64,000 nt of DNA from Aspidapion aeneum (taxonomy: Eukaryota > Arthropoda > Insecta > Coleoptera > Brentidae). Below the pieces are notes generated by a model that saw only the letters and a program-made list of their open reading frames with translations, was not told where the DNA came from and ran no database searches. Where the stretch lies: assembly GCA_963576565.1 (NCBI GenBank), contig CAUYVT010000084.1:186001-250000 (forward strand), in the 5' to 3' direction. The first letter of the stretch is position 1; the number at the start of each line of letters is the position of its first letter. This document shows positions 1 through 11,352 of this stretch, in pieces. Both the position numbers and the translations under genes were made by a program.

Positions 1-1377
1 GACAGGTCAATTCGATTTTTTTGGACCTTTTGTACTTTCGACCTTTTATGGCTTCGGCGGCGGGCCCGATAATAACATGTCCTTTTAAACAGCGTGTCAC
101 AAAATGTGACCCATAATATAAAAAACTCTCCAGGGGCGTCCGTAAATTGCAAAAATTACCAAAAAATATTATTTTTGTTACGGGTTTCATTCAATTTCCA
201 TCAAAATAAATCAAAATATCTAATCTAATCAAAAAACAGTTTATTTTAATTTGGAAACATTTTATTTTAGTAGGTATAAATTACGAACCTTTTTGAAGTA
301 TTTATCATAACATTAACCTCACTTTGTAATATATCATTTAAAAAGAAATTGTCTTATTTTCAATGAAGAATAAGGCACATTTTTTTTTTGAAAATCTTAG
401 TTAGAAAAGATATTTAAATATGTAAGAGAAACTGATTATTTCAGTTATTTTTGAAAATAAGTTTATATTAGTACGCCCCTGAAGCCTTAAATATGGCAAC
501 AACCCGACATTTTAATAAAGTTTTTAAAAGAAAATGTTATGTTCTACAATAAAGTATACTACATATTTTTTCCTAAAAAGTGTAGTTTTTTAAAAAAAAT
601 TTGAAAACCCTATAAGAAACATGTTTTTTTCTAAATAATCCCAATTTACGTACGCCACTGAAGAGCTACTTGCTTTTCCTAACCTTATTGACCAATACAT
701 CGTTGGCAAGGGAATTTTATTCTCCACAAAAAACTGTTCTTTGCAATTTTTGGTAAAAAGGTTAGTTTTCGAGAAAATTTAATAAAACTGAAAAAAAAAA
801 CAGGTTTTTTGGAGTTTGGAGGCGATTTTCTCCGTCCCTGTCGATTTTTCGAGTTGGAAACAGAGATATTCGGATTCAGCGGGGTCAAATTAGGGGGAAA
901 TGGTCTGTTGCCAAAAAGTAATATGATTTGCTTCTAGACCGAAGACGGAAAGCCTTTTAAAATAATATGCTCTGACTATGAATAATTCCAACCGCCCGAG
1001 GCGTGGAGATTTAAAACCTGTTAGTACGGGGGCCAGTCTTATAATTTAATTGTCACACCTCGTATACCTAAATATGTCTAATATTATTTATTTTCTTTTT
1101 ATTGTTTTTATGTTTTTGATGTTTTTTTGTAATGTTAGCTCTGTAGGAATGTGTTTATAGTTAGACAAAATCCACAGTATTACCCAAAATGTTGTTCCAA
1201 GAGGGAATATTAAAAACGTTTTAAATTCATCTGAAACGCAAAAGTATATAAAAACTGGGGAGTTACTTTAATTTGACGAACAAAAAAAAGTCCTGCCTAT
1301 AAAAACCATGCGCCTTATAAGATATTGCTGATTTCTTGTTGCCAGGGGCCTAACCAGGCTTTTAGGGAGGGCCTACC
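1..1377. other. AT-rich intergenic sequence with a degenerate repeat
   Basis: I see no gene here. Part of the stretch, roughly 480-660, resembles the arms of the large palindrome at 43.4-46.0 kb: both contain ACAATAAAGTATA followed by a run ending in TTTGA and GAAAACCCTA/GAAAACCTAA, and both mention a GTACGCC/ACGAACGTC-type phrase upstream. It is therefore probably an old diverged copy of that dispersed repeat. Short open frames in it have no recognisable similarity. Confidence 0.5.
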
Positions 1378-3035
1378 CACGGGCCGTAAATAAACCGGTT
1401 GTCTGGTAACTCCCAGCCAATAAGGACTTGGCAGCCTATGACGCGGCAATTTTCCTGGTCCACGATCAATAAAGAGAGACTTATACATAATATTATGAGA
1501 TAAAAGCCGTAAAAATACCAAAATTTATTAAAAAATTAAATAATTAAAAAATTTATGATAAACATTCCAACAGTTTTATAAATATCAGATTCAGGACACG
1601 ATTATAAATACTTTTCCCAAGTTAATTTGACTCTCTTGTTCATATAAATTTAACTTTTTTCACCGAACACTAAAGCAAACTAGCCACATATTATTGATTT
1701 TTTAAGAAGTAATTAAAATGAGTTTTTTTTGAGAAATTTTATCAAAAAAATTAAAGAAAAGGAAATTAAAATGACTAAAAGTTAATGGCAGTAAGGGAAC
1801 ATTCATAAATTACATAACGCAAAGATTCAGGATTTTTGATCCCCCATTCTTAACGCATTTTTAAGAAAAATTATAATAAAAATACGTTGACTGTAACTTT
1901 AATATTTCTGCCCTCCTGCTTGAGCATTATACAGGGTGTTCCAAGTTAAGTGTCCACCATTTGCAAACTTTTTTATTATTAAAGAAAAAAAAAGTTTAAA
2001 TTGGCAACCTAGTAGAATTTTTGATGCTCTTTAAGATGCTTAAATAAAAAATCCAACATCGAGTTTTTTCAAAAAATATAAAACCAATTTTAATTTAAAC
2101 ACCCTGCATTTTATAATTTTCAAAAATTCTACCAGTTTTCCAATTTAAACTTTTTTCTATTTTTAATAATAACAAAGTCAGCAATGGTGGACATTTAACT
2201 TGGAACACCTAGGTATATAATTTGAAAATAATCCTCATCAGTTTTTTTTAAAAATTATATTCCAAGTAACAAAAAACCATACCTCTATCTAATTATAGAA
2301 TAGTTACAAAATAATTTTCTTAAACTTTTTTTACTGTTTTCGACTCTCATCAGTCCCTGTATCATCAAGCTTTCGCTTCATTGTGAATTCATTTTGTTTT
2401 TTGGTATTTATAAATTTGATTCTTATCATCACTTTTTGTTTTACAAATGAATTTACCAATTTCTATGGAATAGAAACTATCGCTTCACAATATTTCTTTT
2501 AAATTTAAAACTGTTGCCATGCAATTTTATGAACCATTTGTCCATGTTGTTAACATTTTCTTTCCATGATGGTGAAGGTCAAGTTAAGCCTCCAAAAGAA
2601 AGGCTTTGCACGCATGAACAATGAACATGAAATGTTGGTTCATTTTCATATGTATAGCAACCAAGTTCAGAGAACTCATTGTGATGCTTTCGTGCTAAAA
2701 TCCTGCAATATAAACTATGAACCGAACAATCTTTTTCACACATATTTTTTGTAGATGTTGATACAGAAAATGAAGTAGATGCACTAACACTATATTTCTC
2801 TTAGTTAGTCTAAAATTTCTTTTAGTCTTTAATACATTTATAGCAAGCACGGAACAGGTATAAACACTACTTAGAAGACAAAACCCAAAATGTACAAAAT
2901 TTCCTGGCAAAAGACGAAATTACGCTATAAACAGCGTTTGACTGAAAATTCCTAGGAAAACTGTGACGTAGCTCTGACGTCACGGCCGTCATGACACCGG
3001 GTTACCAGATAACCGGTTTATTTACGGACCGTGGG
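1378..3035. mobile_element. Candidate 1.66-kb inverted-repeat element
   Basis: The left edge (1378-1410) and right edge (3001-3035) are near-perfect inverted copies of about 33 bp built around CCGTAAATAAACCGGTT and TCTGGTAAC. They differ by only a few bases. No target duplication is obvious and no transposase is visible inside, so this would be a non-autonomous element. It contains an older MITE fragment near 1796-1925 and a smaller foldback at 1931-2213. From 2217 to 3000 I see only AT-rich sequence. Confidence 0.5.
1931..2213. mobile_element. Foldback MITE with ACAGGGTGTTCC end
   Basis: The left end reads ACAGGGTGTTCCAAGTTAAG and the right end carries the complement, CTTGGAACACC, with one small indel. 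Inner parts are also complementary (GTTTAAATTGG against CCAATTTAAAC, and GTCCACCATT against AATGGTGGAC). The unit is about 280 bp and nearly palindromic, with no coding capacity. The same ACAGGGTGT end recurs at many places in this window. Confidence 0.7.
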
Positions 3036-3714
3036 GCCTACCGGGCATATTTCCGGTTGTTGTTATTAAGTTGTTCTTACAAAGTTCTTACAAAGATGGT
3101 TCCCAATCCAGCCATAAAAAGTTCCCCTACTATTCCAGTATAGGAATTTGCTGTCGGATAGTAGGCGTGGAAAAACGGAGATTGCCAATGTGTTAGTCTA
3201 GGCATAATAAGGCTGTCCATGTCTTTCAGGATAACTTGCCATTTTTCTGACTTTTCAGGAGCGCGTTGGGGCAATAGTTGGCTTAGATAGCCGGGTTCTA
3301 CATCTGATAGCGCTGGCCTTAAACCAAAAAAAATATACTCTTTAGTTATTTTTTGTGAAAAATACTCTTTTACGCATTGTCAACCAATTAGAAAAAAATA
3401 TGCACACGGGTGTAAAATAAATGGTTTGCAGAAAATCGCTAGACACAGAAAAAATAAGATAAACAAATTTAGTTACTTTAAATATATTTTAGTTAAAGTA
3501 AGAAAAATACTTCAAATCAAAGAAGACACATAGTAAAGTGTTGGCTAACGCAAAATAAGCAAAATAACATCACGTACGTACGTACTTAGCTACAAAACAA
3601 CTTAAATATCAATCAGTTGTCGTGTATCTCTCGATCATTCTTAAATTATGTAACAATAAAGGGAGTAGGAGAGGTTGAGTCATGCATTACACTCAAGGGT
3701 GCTCAAATAATCGA
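3036..3714. other. Intergenic, with a degenerate MITE piece
   Basis: No gene seen. The interval 3625-3700 (CATTCTTAAATTATGTAAC and a later TGCATTACACTCAAGGG) matches the phrase structure of the better preserved MITE at 22848-23012 and is a decayed copy. The rest is AT-rich without recognisable structure. Confidence 0.4.
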
Positions 3715-4382
3715 TTAAGTCGACTGTTGAATTTTGGTAGATGTAGTGTTTGGTAACCTGGTAACACTACTATTTACGTTTTTTATTACAACAATGGCGG
3801 ATCCAAAAATCAAAATGGCGGATTTTCTTATTTACTAACCGATTGGTCTCAAACTTGAAATATTACATTGCTTGAGGTTATTTAGCAAAATTTTTTACTC
3901 AAACTTAAAAAAATCAAAATGGCGGATTTTCTTATTTACTAACCGATTTGTTTCAAACTTGAAATATTACATTGCTTACATGACCTGAAGCAATGTAATA
4001 TTTCAAGTTTGAGACCAATCGGTTGGTAAATAAGAAAATCCGCCATTTTGGATCAGCCATTTTGTTTTTTTTAAGTTTTAGTAAAAAATTTTGTTAAATG
4101 ACCTCAACCAATGTAATATTTCAAGTTTGAGACAAATCGGTGGGTAAATAAGAAAATCCGCCATTTTGGATCCGCCATTTTGATTTTTTTAAGTTTGAGT
4201 AAAAAATTGTGTTAAATGACCTCAAGCAATGTAATATTTCAAGTTTGAGACCAATCGGTTAGTAAATAAGAAAATCCGCCATTTTGATTTTTGGATCCGC
4301 CATTGTTGTAATAAAAAACGTAAATTGTAGTGTTACCAGGTTACCAAACACTACAACTACCAAGATTCAACAGTCGACTTAA
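3715..4382. mobile_element. Long-armed palindromic element bounded by TTAA
   Basis: The two halves are inverted copies. The left starts TTAAGTCGACTGTTGAA and the right ends TTCAACAGTCGACTTAA. Inside, blocks such as GGTAACCTGGTAACACTAC and the repeated phrase ATGGCGGATTTTCTTATTTAC occur in both orientations, and the latter is itself multiplied. TTAA lies at both outer edges (3715-3718 and 4379-4382), which fits the TTAA target duplication of piggyBac- or Kolobok-type elements; it could alternatively be part of the inverted repeat. No open reading frame. Confidence 0.65.
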
Positions 4383-5405
4383 TGTATTTAACTTTACATA
4401 ATAAAAATTTTGTGCGAAACTAAGGGGCGAACGTTTTTAGAGGTTCAGGATATCTTAAAAGATAACGAAAAAATTATCTGTGATTTAAAAACAATGCAAT
4501 GGAATTAAAATAATTGTTATTTTTTTGCAGTTGTTTGAATCTCAAAAAGCCGGCCCTCGAACACAAATTTATACGTATTAACCATATAAAAAGATATGAT
4601 TTATTAAGCATAATATTTAAAAAATCTTAAGGCCAATGCTAAAAGAAGGTATTTAAAGAAACTATTTTTTCGATAATGTGGTTTATCTATGTCCAAGGCA
4701 AATTCGCAATGGGTGCCGAATTATTTTAAAAAATTATTATATAATTTTTATGACTAATGTTTTTTTTTTTATATGAGTATACAGGGTGTTTTTTAAGGAG
4801 TGCTTGTTTGAGTGATTTTATAAAGAAAAGTTTATCCAAATCTGGGTGTCAAATTATTTATTGTTTTAAATCAAAAATTATTCTTAAAAAAAAATTGCGT
4901 CAATGAAATTTTTTAAAAAAATCATTTTTTTATCGAATTAAGCTATTAAAAATAGAACGTTTTTATTAATTACATTTTTTCGTACCTGGTTTTGTTTTCC
5001 AGGTTTTGGTTGAAAATAAAACAACTTTATTGCATTTCACCGCAACAATAAAAATAAAAAATTGTATCCTAAAAAAAGTTATGTTTATGTTTAAATAAAC
5101 TTTTCTTCTAAAAATTACATTAATTTTACGGATTAACTTATAATTTATGTAGCTTATAGATAACTTTTAGGGCAAGAAATGGCTGTTATAGAGGAAATTA
5201 AGACTTTGTTATTTGAACTAAATATAATAGTCAATTTGGCAAAAAAATATATGTACTCTTTTTCAGTAGATTAGTTTAATAAAGAATCCGAAAATGTATT
5301 ATAAATTTATCCAAAAGGTAACTAACACCTTTCTAGCTAGCTCTACATTTACTAGGGCATAACAAAAGAGTCTCACAAGGCCTACTTGCTCCGCTTTAGA
5401 ACTGC
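4383..5405. other. Intergenic AT-rich sequence
   Basis: No gene or RNA recognised. One isolated ACAGGGTGTT end occurs at 4781 with no clear partner, suggesting a truncated element of the dispersed ACAGGGTGT type. Long A and T runs dominate. Confidence 0.4.
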
Positions 5406-5640
5406 TAGGGACTTATTGCAATAAAGCCAGGCAGTAATAGTGTCGGGCACTATTCTGACAGTTTCGCATTATAAGAACAGCATTCTTCTTTCAAAATTAG
5501 GCCTTTGTGTAAAATGACTGGATTTATAAATTTGACGTTGGTATGTCAATTTTGAAAGATCAACTGTCAGTTTTCAATAGAAAACTGTCAGAATAGTGCC
5601 CCACACAATTACTGCCTGACTTTATTGCAATAAGTTTCTA
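5406..5640. mobile_element. Foldback MITE, copy 1 (TAGGGACTTATTGCAATAAAG ends)
   Basis: The left end reads TAGGGACTTATTGCAATAA and the right end is its complement up to TTATTGCAATAAG. Internal parts also pair: ACTATTCTGACAGTTT against AAACTGTCAGAATAGT. A second copy follows after one base, and a third lies at 42556-42795. The element has no coding capacity. Confidence 0.75.
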
Positions 5641-5641
5641 A

Positions 5642-5921
5642 TAGGGACTTATTGCAATAAAGCCAGGCACTAATTGTGCTGGGAACTATTCTGACAGTTT
5701 CGCATAGAAAACTCACAGCTGATCTTTTAAAATTGATATACCAAAGTCAAGTCTATAGATCCAGTCGTTTATTTTTTATTAATAGTAGCGGCACTATTAA
5801 TTCCGGATCTTATAATACACAAAGGCCTAATTTTGAAAGAAGACAGCTGTTCTTATAATGCGAAACTATCAGAATAGTTCCCGGCACAATTAGTGCCTGG
5901 CTTTATTCCAATAAGTCCCTA
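5642..5921. mobile_element. Foldback MITE, copy 2 of the same family
   Basis: This is a tandem neighbour of the copy ending at 5640, starting again with TAGGGACTTATTGCAATAA and ending ATTCCAATAAGTCCCTA. It keeps the inner GACAGTTTCGCAT and ATGCGAAACTATCAG inverted segments and the CAGCTGTTCTTATAATGC block also found in the third copy. A short open frame inside it is an accident of the palindrome. Confidence 0.75.
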
Positions 5922-6743
5922 TTAGTCCTGTCTATGGTAACTTTATAGATATTTCGAAAACTAGTCAAAAATTTCGAAAATAAACACTGCATGGTAACGA
6001 AAATCAAAAAGCTCTTGAAAACAAGGCACACTTGACCCATATTTCATATCTTGATACTAGAGGCAAAATCACATCATGGGTAACAAATAAATATGAAAAA
6101 TCAAAAATTTACACATTAGACAAAAAAAAGGTATTTTGAGAAAAAAATTGTTTTTTTAATAAGTAGTTTGTAGTAGTAGTATTTTGACCTATTCTAGCAA
6201 TATCGTCGTTATTTCTATCCGTAATACGATAGCCCTAAACCGCTAAACCGATTTTCATAAAATTTTCAGGTAAAATAGTGTTCGACACTCTTACGAGTTG
6301 ATTAGATTTTGGTCAAAATCCATTAATGCTAATGACACTGTTTTGACAATTAAAAACTTTAAAAAATGCTAACTTTCCAAACGGAGCATCATATCAATAT
6401 ACGGTTTTGCTCAATAATTTGTTAGTTTCTGAGATATTTACAAAAAACAAGGCTGATATATTATCATGGCTTCATTTGAACTGTGCTGATAGGCCAGCTA
6501 GGAAGGTATCAGATCCGTCATGGATTCATTTATTTTTTTTAATAATACTTTTTTAAATTAATTTTTGCAAATACAAAAAATTCTAAACTTTTGTTACGTA
6601 ATAATGTTATTCAATAAGTCCTTGTCCGATTTTTATGAAATTTGGTACCTAAATGAATTAATAAAATCCACCCGACATAAGCGAAAACAAAGGGTAGGGG
6701 TAAAATCGTGTGAGCATAGGTGCCTCTACATTGACATAGGATT
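5922..6743. other. Intergenic, old repeat debris
   Basis: No gene seen. At 6230-6320 and 6615-6700 are phrases such as CCGATTTTTATGAAATTTGG and ACCTAAATGAATTAATAAAA that resemble the internal phrase of the Helentron-like family described at 6744. They probably represent diverged relatives. The rest is featureless AT-rich DNA. Confidence 0.4.
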
Positions 6744-7288
6744 TAAAATACTCTGCTAATATATGGGCACCTAAGCTCACGCACTAGGTACTATAGTTAT
6801 AGTGTACGTGTAAGCTAATATAACCAAAAACTGAAATATATTTTATTCAACTCCAGACTCAATTACCTCTCGTTTGATACCACACAAGCCACGTTTTGAC
6901 CTAAACTCTAATTTTTTTAATTTACACCTACCCTTTTTTTAAAACTAAAATGTATTTTGTTTAACTCCAGACTCAATTACTTTTCGTTTGATACCACACA
7001 AGGCATATTTTCATTTCATTTTTTACATTTACCCCCACCCTTTTTGAAAATAAACTAAAATGTATTTTGTTTAACTGTAGACTCAATTACCTTTCGTTTG
7101 ATATCACACACGCCATATTTTCACATAAACTCCAATTTTTAAAATCTACCCCCATCCTTTTATTTGGCTTGCGTTCAGTGGATTTTGTTCATTTTTAAAT
7201 GGGACGATCTCGACCCAAAACCTAGCCTAGGTACCAAATTTCATTAAAATCGGGCAAGCGGTTTTTGAGTTATGCGCGTTGGTCGTTA
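6744..7288 (-). mobile_element. Helentron-like (mini-me/DINE-like) element, copy A, truncated by microsatellite
   Basis: Read on the minus strand, this is the distal half of a family with at least eight copies here. Diagnostic parts in plus-strand order are the CTCTGCTAATATATGGGC edge, a hairpin (AAGCTCACGC to GTGTAAGCTAA), three tandem phrases containing ACTCAATTACCTTTCGTTTG and CACCCTTTTT, then GGTACCAAATTTCATTAAAA and TTATGCGCGTTGGTCGTTAC. It runs straight into the 2.8-kb CAGA microsatellite. The half normally beyond the microsatellite (GGCGCAACAAAAAAGTTTC and the outer hairpin) is missing. The family resembles dipteran mini-me/DINE elements in having a GTCT microsatellite and terminal hairpins; that classification is inference. 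Confidence 0.7.
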
Positions 7289-9927
7289 CAGACAGACATA
7301 CATACAGACAGACATACAGACAGACATACAGACAGACATACAGACAGACATACAGACAGACATACAGACAGACATACAGACAAACATACAGACAGACATA
7401 CAGACAGACAGACAGACATACAGACAGACATACAGACAGACATACAGACAGACAGACAGACATACAGACAGACATACAGACAGACATACAGACAGACATA
7501 CAGACAGACATACAGACAGACATACAGACAGACATACAGACAGACATACAGACAGACATACAGACAGACATACAGACAGACATACAGACAGACATACAGA
7601 CAGACATACAGACAGACATACAGACATACAGACAGACATACAGACAGACATACAGACAGACATACAGACAGACATACAGACAGACATACAGACAGACATA
7701 CAGACAGACATACAGACAGACATACAGACATACAGACAGACATACAGACAGACATACAGACAGACATACAGACAGACATACAGACAGACATACAGACAGA
7801 CATACAGACAGACATACAGACAGACATACAGACAGACATACATACAGACAGACATACAGACAGACATACAGACAGACATACAGACAGACATACAGACAGA
7901 CATACAGACAGACAGACATACAGACAGACATACAGACAGACATACAGACAGACATACAGACAGACATACAGACAGACATACAGACAGACATACAGACAGA
8001 CATACAGACAGACATACAGACAGACAGACATACAGACATACAGACAGACATACAGACAGACATACAGACAGACATACAGACAGACATACAGACAGACATA
8101 CAGACATACAGACAGACATACAGACAGACATACAGACAGACATACAGACAGACATACAGACAGACATACAGACAGACATACAGACAGACATACAGACAGA
8201 CATACAGACATACAGACAGACATACAGACAGACATACAGACAGACATACAGACAGACATACAGACAGACATACAGACAGACATACAGACAGACATACAGA
8301 CAGACATACAGACAGACATACAGACAGACATACAGACAGACATACAGACAGACATACAGACAGACATACAGACAGACATACAGACAGACAGACATACAGA
8401 CAGACATACAGACAGACATACAGACAGACATACAGACAGACATACAGACAGACATACAGACAGACATACAGACAGACATACAGACAGACATACAGACAGA
8501 CATACAGACAGACATACAGACAGACATACAGACAGACAGACATACATACAGACATACAGACAGACAGACAGACATACAGACAGACATACAGACAGACATA
8601 CAGACATACAGACATACAGACATACAGACATACAGACAGACATACAGACAGACATACAGACAGACATACAGACATACAGACAGACATACAGACAGACATA
8701 CAGACAGACATACAGACAGACATACAGACAGACATACAGACAGACATACAGACAGACATACAGACAGACATACAGACAGACATACAGACAGACATACAGA
8801 CAGACATACAGACAGACATACAGACAGACATACAGACAGACATACAGACAGACATACAGACAGACATACAGACAGACATACAGACAGACATACAGACAGA
8901 CATACAGACAGACATACAGACAGACATACAGACAGACATACAGACAGACATACAGACAGACATACAGACAGACATACAGACAGACATACAGACAGACATA
9001 CAGACAGACATACAGACAGACATACAGACAGACATACAGACAGACATACAGACAGACATACAGACAGACATACAGACAGACATACAGACAGACATACAGA
9101 CAGACATACAGACAGACATACAGACAGACATACAGACAGACATACAGACAGACATACAGACAGACATACATACAGACAGACATACAGACAGACATACAGA
9201 CAGACATACAGACAGACATACAGACAGACATACAGACAGACAGACATACAGACAGACATACAGACAGACATACAGACAGACATACAGACAGACATACAGA
9301 CAGACATACAGACAGACATACAGACAGACATACAGACAGACATACAGACAGACAGACATACAGACAGACATACAGACAGACATACAGACAGACATACAGA
9401 CAGACATACAGACAGACATACAGACAGACATACAGACAGACATACAGACAGACATACAGACAGACATACAGACAGACATACAGACAGACATACAGACAGA
9501 CATACAGACAGACATACATACAGACAGACATACAGACAGACATACAGACAGACATACAGACAGACATACAGACAGACATACAGACAGACATACAGACAGA
9601 CATACAGACAGACATACAGACAGACATACAGACAGACATACAGACAGACATACAGACAGACATACAGACAGACATACAGACAGACATACAGACAGACATA
9701 CAGACAGACATACAGACAGACATACAGACAGACATACAGACAGACATACAGACAGACATACAGACAGACATACAGACAGACATACAGACAGACATACAGA
9801 CAGACATACAGACAGACATACAGACAGACATACAGACAGACATACAGACAGACATACAGACAGACATACAGACAGACATACAGACAGACATACAGACAGA
9901 CAGACATACAGACATACAGACAGACAT

Positions 9928-9966
<39 letters not shown>

Positions 9967-10019
9967 TACAGACAGACAGACATACAGACAGACAGACAGA
10001 CATACAGACAGACAGACAT

Positions 10020-10054
<35 letters not shown>

Positions 10055-10074
10055 TACAGACAGACAGACATACA
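7289..10074. repeat. 2.8-kb (CAGACAGACATA)n microsatellite
   Basis: The dominant period is 12 bp, CAGACAGACATA, broken by 8-bp CAGACATA, 4-bp CATA and pure CAGA variants; the last 140 bp is richer in plain CAGA. Because 12 is divisible by three and no phase holds a stop codon on either strand, all six frames stay open and yield spurious proteins of about 940-957 residues (QTDI, RQTY, DRHT on plus; YVCL, MSVC, CLSV on minus). None is a gene. It is the hugely expanded form of the short CAGA/GTCT run inside every other copy of the Helentron-like family. Confidence 0.97.
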
Positions 10075-10222
10075 TTCGAAGATGGTTTTTATAGCTCGCA
10101 GGATCTTCTGCTGCAAGTTCTCCTAAAAGTTTTTCGGAAGCACCCAAAGTAGATCGACTAGCAATCCATGCTTTAACCCATGCAGATACGGCCTTTTCGT
10201 TGTTCCTTTTCCTGAATCTCTT
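10073..10222 (-). pseudogene. HARBI1-like (PIF/Harbinger) transposase N-terminal fragment
   Basis: Translated on the minus strand, the segment gives about 50 residues: KRFRKRNNEKAVSAWVKAW, then IASRSTLGASEKLLGEL, then AAEDPASYKNHLRM. The pattern W(V/I)..W(I)..R...GA...L...L..ED...Y.N.LRM is the hallmark N-terminus of HARBI1/ALP1-like DDE nucleases of PIF/Harbinger transposons. A stop (TAA) lies just upstream and there is no start codon, so this is an exon piece. Downstream, where the DDE domain should follow, the reading frame enters the CAGA microsatellite directly after LRM, so the gene is broken. Recognition is from family motifs in memory; confidence is fairly high for the family and high that it is non-functional. 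Confidence 0.75.
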
Positions 10223-10346
10223 TTATTTTTTTTTTCAATAAAAGTTTAGCGACTATTTTGCAGGCTTCGTGTACACTTTAAAAATGAAACTGGCGTGCCC
10301 GAGGGGTCATCGGCACCCTAAAATTTTGTACAGCGTCCAACAGGAC

Positions 10347-10563
10347 TTGGGTCCTGACGTGTACTGTTGGGTCCTATTGAGTACTGTTAGGTACTGTCGT
10401 GTACTGTCGAGTACTGTTGGGTACTGTCGTGTATTGTCGAGTACTGTTGGGTCCTGTCGGTGTACTGTTGAGTACTGTCGTGTACTGTCGAGTACTGTTG
10501 GGTCCTGGCGGTGTACTGTTGGGTCCTGGCGGTGTACTGTTGGGTCCTGTTGAGTACTGTCGT
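10347..10563. repeat. GTACTGT minisatellite, block 1
   Basis: Degenerate tandem repeats with a basic step of 10-11 bp (GTACTGTCGA, GTACTGTTGG, GTCCTGTCGG) are grouped into larger units of about 39 bp. The consensus steps are TGTCGTGTACTGTCGAGTAC and TGTTGGGTCCTG. Confidence 0.85.
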
Positions 10564-10842
10564 CGTACCTCGCCCTCAAAAAACATGCGAGCAAAAAAAA
10601 AAAAAAGGTCATCATCTTTGGGGAACCGCGCCGCGCTCACAAATCTTGCGACCAAAAAAAAAGGTCATCCTGGGCAAGGCCGATAGGGCCTTCGCGCGTT
10701 TCATATATGAATGAATTAACCGAACCGCGCCGTAGAAATTTGAACCGCGCCGTAGAAATTTGAACCGCGCCGTCTCCAAAAAAAAAACCAAAAAAAGGTC
10801 ATCCTGTCGTTTTGCATCTACGCCACTGTTTCGGGTAAGAGG

Positions 10843-11190
10843 GTTGTGTCGAGTACTGTTGGATTCTATCGTGTACTGTTAAGTCCTGTTACGTACTGTT
10901 GGGTACTATTGGGTCCTATCGTGGTCGTGTACTGTTGGGTCCTGTCGTGGTACTGTCGAGTACTGTCGTGTACTGTCGAGTACTGTTGGATCCTGTCGTA
11001 ATACTGTCGGGTACTGTTGGGTCCTGTCGTGTACTGTCGTGTACTGTCGAGTACTGTTGGGTACTGTCGTGTACTGTCGAGTACTGTTGGGTCCTGTCGT
11101 GGTACTGTCGAGTACTGTTGAGTACTGTCGTGTACTGTCGAGTACTGTTGGATCCTGTCGTGGTACTGTCGGGTACTGTTGTGAAATTTG
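10843..11190. repeat. GTACTGT minisatellite, block 2
   Basis: Same repeat family as the block at 10347-10563 and in the same orientation. It is longer and contains the variants GATCCTGTCGTGGTACTGTC and GGGTCCTGTCGTGTACTG. It abuts the right inverted edge of the enclosing element. Confidence 0.85.
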
Positions 11191-11352
11191 TACAGTACTG
11201 TTGAAAGCTGATGACCCCTCGGGCGTGCCAGTCTTTTTAATTTTCGCACAATAGTGTAAACCTTTACTGGCGTGCAAATAGAACTAGCGCTAACACTGGC
11301 GCCACTAAATTCATGCATGTGTAAACCCACTATTAGCTTCACAGATATTAAT

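Larger units (their letters stand above)
10269..11262. mobile_element. Inverted-repeat element filled with GTACTGT minisatellite
   Basis: The left edge (GTGTACACTTTAAAAATG, then TGGC.TGCCCGAGGGGTCATC) and right edge (GATGACCCCTCGGGCGTGCCA, then a run to TAGTGTAAAC) form an imperfect inverted repeat of about 50 bp. Between them lie two blocks of minisatellite and a GC-rich middle with three copies of CCGCGCCGTAGAAATTTGAA-like units (about 10719-10775). There is no transposase. Several short open frames inside are repeat artefacts made of RVLSSTVGYC-type residues. Confidence 0.65.

Noticed and set aside
7227..10152. Six overlapping open frames of about 940-957 codons
   Set aside because: They consist of the translation of a 12-bp microsatellite that has no stop in any phase; there is no non-repetitive domain apart from the short HARBI1-like tail on one minus-strand frame.
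10269..11342. Several 90-158 codon open frames on both strands
   Set aside because: They are translations of the GTACTGT minisatellite (RVLSSTVGYC or DSTRQYSTV periodicity).
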